Assembly: GCF_032854445.1 (NCBI RefSeq) | Contig: NC_088303.1 | Coordinates: 31,847,265-31,911,264, forward strand | Length of the DNA: 64,000 nucleotides | Direction of reading: 5' to 3' | Origin: Liolophura sinensis | Taxonomy: Eukaryota > Mollusca > Polyplacophora > Chitonida > Chitonidae | Part shown: positions 58,494-64,000 of the stretch, piece by piece | Numbering within the stretch: the stretch's first letter is position 1 | Layout of the letters: each line of letters begins with the position of its first letter | Position numbers and translations under genes: made by a program | Notes under the pieces: model-generated | Databases searched by the model: none | Told to the model about the DNA's origin: nothing | The model's input: only the letters and a program-made list of their open reading frames with translations

Positions 58494-59039
58494 TATGTTA
58501 CCACACTTGTTTAACATTGTATGGCGATGTGATATGATAGTACGTGTGGGTGAATGGGGGAGTTGTTTATATAACATAATGACGTGAACATTATTAAAGG
58601 GCCAGGGATTCCAGGTGTTGCACTATGGTTACGTCTATATTATAGTTAGATTTCATTGTGCCTGTGCCTCTTGTTTTGACAGTTCATTATCTGAGAGTTA
58701 GACGGATTGTTATGTCAGTGATTTATGCTGGGTGGTGGTGTGATGGTACATTGTATACCGATATGTATTTTACAACACAATGGTCCAAATGCAACCACAG
58801 AATTAAGGAATGCCTATATTAGATGAGAGAAGTTTAATTTACCTGCCACTTATGTACACTTATACCCGCACAAATGGAAAATAAATAGTCAGATATATAA
58901 AACTTATAACATATACAGCCTGGCCTGCAGGCATGCCAGACTTGAACTGCAGGTATATAGGCACCATATGCATATACATGTATAAATTTATGCTTTGTGA
59001 CACCTAAAAAAGACCTTAAAAAAGAGGAAGGTATAACTT

Positions 59040-59272
59040 CAGCATTAGGGGATAGTGTGATGACTAGTTGACCCTTATCAGCATAATGGCTCGGGCGGGG
59101 TAGATTACCTGCCTTTTGTAAGTTGTCTCAGTGAAGCAGCACTAGATAAAATAGCACTGGAAATCCATCCTGCAACAAGGAGGCACATTGCATACACTCT
59201 ATGGACGCCTTCGTCGTCTGAAAATTGTTAAGTACAACTTTAAACCCCAAGCACTCACTCATTGAATGTATT
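59040..59272 (+). repeat. SINE family B, 5'-truncated
   Basis: Same body as 52733-53102 in the opposite orientation: GGCTCGGGCGGGGTAGATTA, TCAGTGAAGCAGCAC, ATCCATCCTGC and AACCCCAAGCACTCACTCA. The tRNA-like head is missing. Confidence 0.75.
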
Positions 59273-60842
59273 AATAGACAGGGATTGCTCTCTATAAATA
59301 GAGATTTTTATTGAGAAATAGTGCATACATAAGATGTTTATTATGGTACCACTATCTGTATTTTGGTTCAGTCATGTAGAATGTTAAATGTGCTCCGATA
59401 CATTAGCAGACAAAAATGTACATACATGTATACAGACATTTTCAAATTATTATTTATACCAATTCTTGTACATTAAAGGAACCTATTATCTGTATTTTGC
59501 TTATTTCTGAAGGCATCTAGAACAAGAGTCAGTTAGCTTAAGGTAAATTTTTAAAGTTTCTGAATGGACAAAGTACCATGAGATAAGGGGCATTGAGCTG
59601 CCATACAGGGTTATCCAAAATGACAAGTCTGTTGACATGTAGTACCTATGGCTTTTTTTTAGATATGGACAATGACAGCAGAACTGATTCATATTTATGG
59701 TTAAGCTGCTTACAGGCTTAGTTAACTTAATAGATTATTCGCTATATAAGGAGAAGGAATGTGGAATGGTTATAGATGTGTCTCTCTACATATCAGATAA
59801 GAGGATGTTGACCCTGTAGTATTAAAGCTTCAAAAATGAATGGCCATGAAGATTATCATACCACTGAAGCAACTTTAAGCTCTCATGTTACAGACTTATT
59901 CATTTGTTAGGCATATTTCCTGTGTCATTCTACAGGTCAGAAGTCAGGGGTCAAGGGCTGAGTAGGTGTTCTTAACAGGTCACTTTGAAGCCTGCATGCA
60001 TGTATGTATAAATGCTAATTGACACCGACCTTAAGCTTTGCCCCAAAAAGTACATATTTAGTGGCATATGCATTTCACAAAATATTAATCTTGGTACTGT
60101 GACTTATTTTTCCACTAGGATACGTGAGCCTACAGCTATCTTTTAAATAAGTCTCAAACACAATTTAAGATATATAAAACTCTCACAATCGGACATGAGT
60201 GTGCTGCTTGGTCAGGGGCAACATTTTAAGTCATTTACAGTAGCTCAGGTAATTGTGTCTACAGGATACTTGATGTTCACTTGATGTTGCTTATGAAGAT
60301 GCCATAGAGGTATACATTATCTTAAATTAGGTCAGCATCCTTTGTAATGCTTTAAAAACAACTCCGCTGATAGTTCAGTGCTCTGTATTTTCACATTCCT
60401 CATCCACTCTCAAATTGATAGTTGCATTGCAACACTGACTTTAGGCTGTCGTTATATATATTTGTGTTACACCTGGGATTAAGATCTTAATCTCACGTTT
60501 GACCTTCGCTTGTGGTTAAGCGCAGTAGGTCTACATGTATAACTGTGAAGACTTTGAGAGGGTTGAATTAGAGTTACAACACCTTGTCTGAATTCTAACA
60601 GATTCTAGAAAACAAATTACATGAGTTTAAACTATGTGCATTTGAAAATCTGCTTTGAGCAGAAAAAAAATTGACAGTGAAAATATTGGGAAATGTGATA
60701 GCATAAATGTTACCCATTTAACATTGTTAGATGCTATGATCAATATTTTTTTTTTTTTACATGTACATGTATATTACTTTGGTCAGGTGTAGGAGATAGA
60801 GGAAACTTTAGCACCCGGATTAAACCATCGGCTTTTCTCCTG

Positions 60843-61052
60843 ACTGACCGAGGAGCCTCTCACCAATGCGGTCACTGTGAGTCCAGCTCATGCTGGCTTC
60901 CTCTCCTCGTCTGTACGTGGGAAGTCTGCCAGCAACCTGTGGATGATCGTGGGTTTCCCCCGGGCTCTGCCCGCTTTCCTCTCACCGTAATGTTGGCTGC
61001 CAACGTATAAGTGAAATATTCTTGAGTACAGTGTAAAACACCAATTAAATAA
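60843..61052 (+). repeat. SINE family A, 5' head partly missing
   Basis: TGAGTCCAGCTCATGCTGGC, GTGGGTTTCCCCCGGGCTCT, GTGAAATATTCTTGAGTAC and ACACCAATTAAATAAAT give body and tail in order. This is one of the best-preserved copies in the window. Confidence 0.8.
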
Positions 61053-61311
61053 ATTTCTCCTGACTTAAGGCTGCATCCAAAACAGTGAGAGCTGGAGGCG
61101 GACATGCACTCTCATTCGTCAAAAGTTTGGTAACTATAGCAATCGAAGCACCTTACAACCATCTGAACCAGCAAGGCCCCACATACAAATGCTAAGTACA
61201 TGTGTCAGATAAGCACCCGTGCTGTATATGCATGTACATATGATTATTACAAGTATTACATACATGTGGAACAAGCATAAACAATAGGTGTTGTAGCCCT
61301 ACATGTATATT

Positions 61312-61450
61312 TGATTGATTTATTTATCTGATTGGTGTTTTACTCCGTACTCAAGAATATTTCACTTATACGACGGTGGTCAGCATTATGAAGGGTGGAA
61401 ACCGAGCAGAGCCAAGGGGAGACCCACGACCATCCGTACATTGCTGCCTG
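61312..61450 (-). repeat. SINE family A tail and body
   Basis: Starts TTGATTTATTTATCTGATTG and runs to CCACGACCATCCGTACATTG; inverted relative to the copy 260 bp upstream. Confidence 0.7.
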
Positions 61451-63708
61451 ACCTTTCCTTGTACGTGTACATGTATAAAAAAAAAAACACAGGGAAACCT
61501 TCTCAAATTTCTACATTGGGGTATTCCATCTACAGTTGGAATGCAATGATGTAGAAATTTGAGGTTTCCTGGTTTTGTTCCCTGTACCACCTGTTCAACA
61601 CATCAGAAAATTCAGTTCAACTTTTTACTTCTAAAAAGTTTAACTTCTACATGTATGTATTGTAAGCCACATGAGGCTAAGGGTGGTTTTTTTTTCCCCA
61701 GGTGAAATGATCAGTGAATTACATGTATTAATGTAAAGCGCAATAAAATATTAACAGGATGCTACATTCTGGGAAAGATAAGGATTTTAAAAATGTCGGA
61801 TATCCAGCAAAATATTTGTACAGTGTATAACCTCTAACTCTTATCTAGCGACAATCCTAAAAGTCATGACCTGGTCACATGGTTACGGGAAATTGTGTCA
61901 TACAGAGGACTCTGGTCTGAGAAAAAAAGTTAAAAAAAAAAAAATCGTTTTATTTTTGTATAAAGAAGTTCCATTTAGACAATTTTTTAATATAATCAAA
62001 ATGAGTAATTCATATGGCAGATATAATTTAATGACCTTGATTACCAAATTTATTCTTTCTGAATAGCCGCTTCAATGAATTTGCTTAAAACTTGGTTAAG
62101 CTAGTGGTAGATAGAGTTAAGTTATTGCAAGATGCATCAAACATGTTTAAACTCAAACTAAATTTGCATTAAAGGGAAAGAAACATTAAACATTTTGACT
62201 GTAAGTCTTTATGGATTGCAATGATAATGCAAGAATGTTTTATCCAATCAGCTTAATTCTGTAACAGTTTTTGACTTTTGATTCACAGCGCACATTGTTA
62301 AGCTAAATCACATGGTTGTCTGTTAAATTACTTAGGTCAGTATGTCTGCAAGCTTGAATTATTTTGGTTCAGAGACTGGTCACATTAGACTAGCTAGGTC
62401 ATAGTGTTTGAATTAAGCTTGCTGACCAAGAATAATGTCACATTATGACCCAGAGTATGTTCAGTTATATTAACCTGAATTAACGCCAAAAACTAGTTTG
62501 ACCAGTCCATTCCATGTACAAAATTAGGTCAGTTTTAGAAAAAGAGAAGTATTTAAATACAATTGAGATAGGTGTAATAAATCTCCCAGAATGCACTGGA
62601 GGCAGTAGTGACATGAAGTATATCAAAGAAAACATTTAACTCTCTCTCTATATATACATATATCCATGTATATATATAACAAGTAACTTGTACATGTGGC
62701 CAGAGAAAACTATGTGCCTACTCTGATGTGGGCTAGACCAGTTTAAAAATTTTTTTAGAACTTAAGGGAAGTCTTCATTTTCAGTGTCTTTTACTTGACT
62801 CTAAATTGGACAAATGTGAGTTACTTTGAACCCATCATTTTTTGTTAAATTCACGTACAGTTACTTTGTACAGATACTGTGATCAAAGGAAACCTGTAAG
62901 TTTTATGAACCGATATACCTGTAGTGCAATTTTATGCTTGCTTGCAAAGGATTGTTATTTTGTCTCAAGATCTTCTAAGGTTTGAAAAGACAATTCCCTG
63001 CCAACTGGTTACATATACATTGTACATGAGTGTAGAAGTTCAGGAAGCGACAATTATTAGATAACCCTTCTGTTAGATAACAAAGGCGTTCAAACTACAA
63101 GCTGTTTATGGTATAAATGCTAGAAGAGAAGTTCTTTGTGTGGGTATCTGCTTTCTGTAGTACATGGCATGTACAATATATTGCATACTTGTGTACAGCA
63201 TAACAAGATTGCCAAACCTGATATATGTATTTATAATGTGATTTGTGTGTAGTCCTTGTGATTTTCCTTGTGTTATATTTTTTTCCTTCATTTTGAACAA
63301 CTATAAATTATGTCAGTACAGGTGTAAATCATATACATGTAAAAGTATGCAAGAAGCTTGTTTAAAGTTTACATATTTCTAAGTGATATAAATCTCTCTG
63401 AGAAGTTTGTGTAAATTTACAACACAGTACATGCCCATGCTCAGTTTGACAGTGACAGTAAGTTTAATGCGTATATGCCGAAATGAAGGTAAAATAGACT
63501 GGAAGGATTACTGATGAACAGGGTGAGGTTTATTACACGAGGTGTTCCACTTATGCCTAACGAAGCGTGATGGAGGAGGAAACTCAGTGGTGTGAATCTT
63601 CAGACTAAAAACAGGCGTTAGACAGACTTTCAGATGTTTTTGTCATAATTTAGAAAATTGACAAAACATCCAGTTTTTTGTCAAAATGCAAACAGTGCAT
63701 GACTGTAA

Positions 63709-63920
63709 ACCCTCAATCTTTTCAACCACCACTTTTTTTACAGTGGAATATATGCGTATAAATATTAGGTAAATGATGTTCAAATTATTTGCTTGTGTCA
63801 TTAAAGATGGAAGCTGCATAAAACTGCACAGATTATTTCTCCACACCCCATACTTCTCACAGAATGTTTGAGTCAAAATATTGGTTGCAGAGGCGATTGA
63901 AAAGGTTGAAGAATTAGGGT
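63709..63920. repeat. MITE-like element, 212 bp
   Basis: The left end ACCCTCAATCTTTTCAACC and the reverse complement of the right end, ACCCTAATTCTTCAACC, are similar inverted ends. The left half recurs at 46631-46746. It has no coding capacity. Confidence 0.55.
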
Positions 63921-64000
63921 AATTATGTGAGGTAAATGTAGGGTCAGTCATGCAGGTATATTTCAGACTTTTGATATAGGGCTCTGAGTTTCAGTTTTTT

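Larger units (their letters stand above)
57280..64000. other. Intron-like or intergenic DNA, no coding exon seen
   Basis: AT-rich DNA with short open frames only, none flanked by convincing splice sites. SINEs, simple repeats and one MITE are listed separately. Confidence 0.5.

Noticed and set aside
1-64000. CRISPR arrays, operons or bacterial ribosome sites
   Set aside because: All gene structures are eukaryotic. The short-period repeats are minisatellites without unique spacers.

Overview
The window is animal nuclear DNA. Genes are split by GT-AG introns, AATAAA signals follow stop codons, tRNA-derived SINEs, MITE-like palindromes and minisatellites are common, and intergenic DNA is AT-rich with frequent TACATGTA-type motifs. 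This suggests a lophotrochozoan, most likely a marine bivalve or other mollusc. The phylum is my inference; no rRNA or mitochondrial marker is present to fix it.

Layout. (1) Positions 1-15166 hold a tandem array of a seven-exon gene with a period of about 6.44 kb. One copy is partial (only its last two exons are inside the window), two are complete, and a fourth promoter is cut off at about 15166. The gene encodes a secreted protein of 280 residues that I do not recognise. Its upstream region has a conserved cluster of three TGACGT (CRE-like) sites. A fifth, 5'-truncated and decayed copy lies at 36288-37443. (2) Positions 15633-32613 are a 16,981-bp mobile element made of four apparently identical 4,132-bp units plus 453 bp. 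Each unit has a 684-codon Mutator-like (DDE-type) transposase gene on the + strand and, convergent to it, a 127-residue His-Cys-box (His-Me finger) endonuclease gene. The array starts and ends with an 18-bp imperfect terminal inverted repeat and is flanked by a 4-bp direct repeat, AGGT. It can be written as (453-bp repeat + 3,679-bp core) x 4 + 453-bp repeat. The direct repeats therefore behave like long terminal repeats, although the genes are those of a DNA transposon. The array splits a short exon-like reading frame of the host immediately before a consensus splice donor. (3) A small four-exon host gene of unknown function is modelled at 33867-36033. (4) Positions 39332-40855 are a 50-bp minisatellite. 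(5) Positions 42659-56872 on the minus strand are a complete six-exon cytochrome b5 gene, tail-anchored and 137 residues long. Its introns hold two minisatellites, two long inverted repeats, SINEs and a MITE fragment. (6) From 57 kb to the end there is a probable first, non-coding exon of a divergent + strand gene, followed by intron-like DNA with SINEs, microsatellites and a MITE.

The tandem gene family and cytochrome b5 are unrelated neighbours. The transposon array sits between the last truncated promoter of the family and its relic. The most unusual object is the tandem, LTR-like DNA transposon that pairs a Mutator-like transposase with a His-Cys-box endonuclease.
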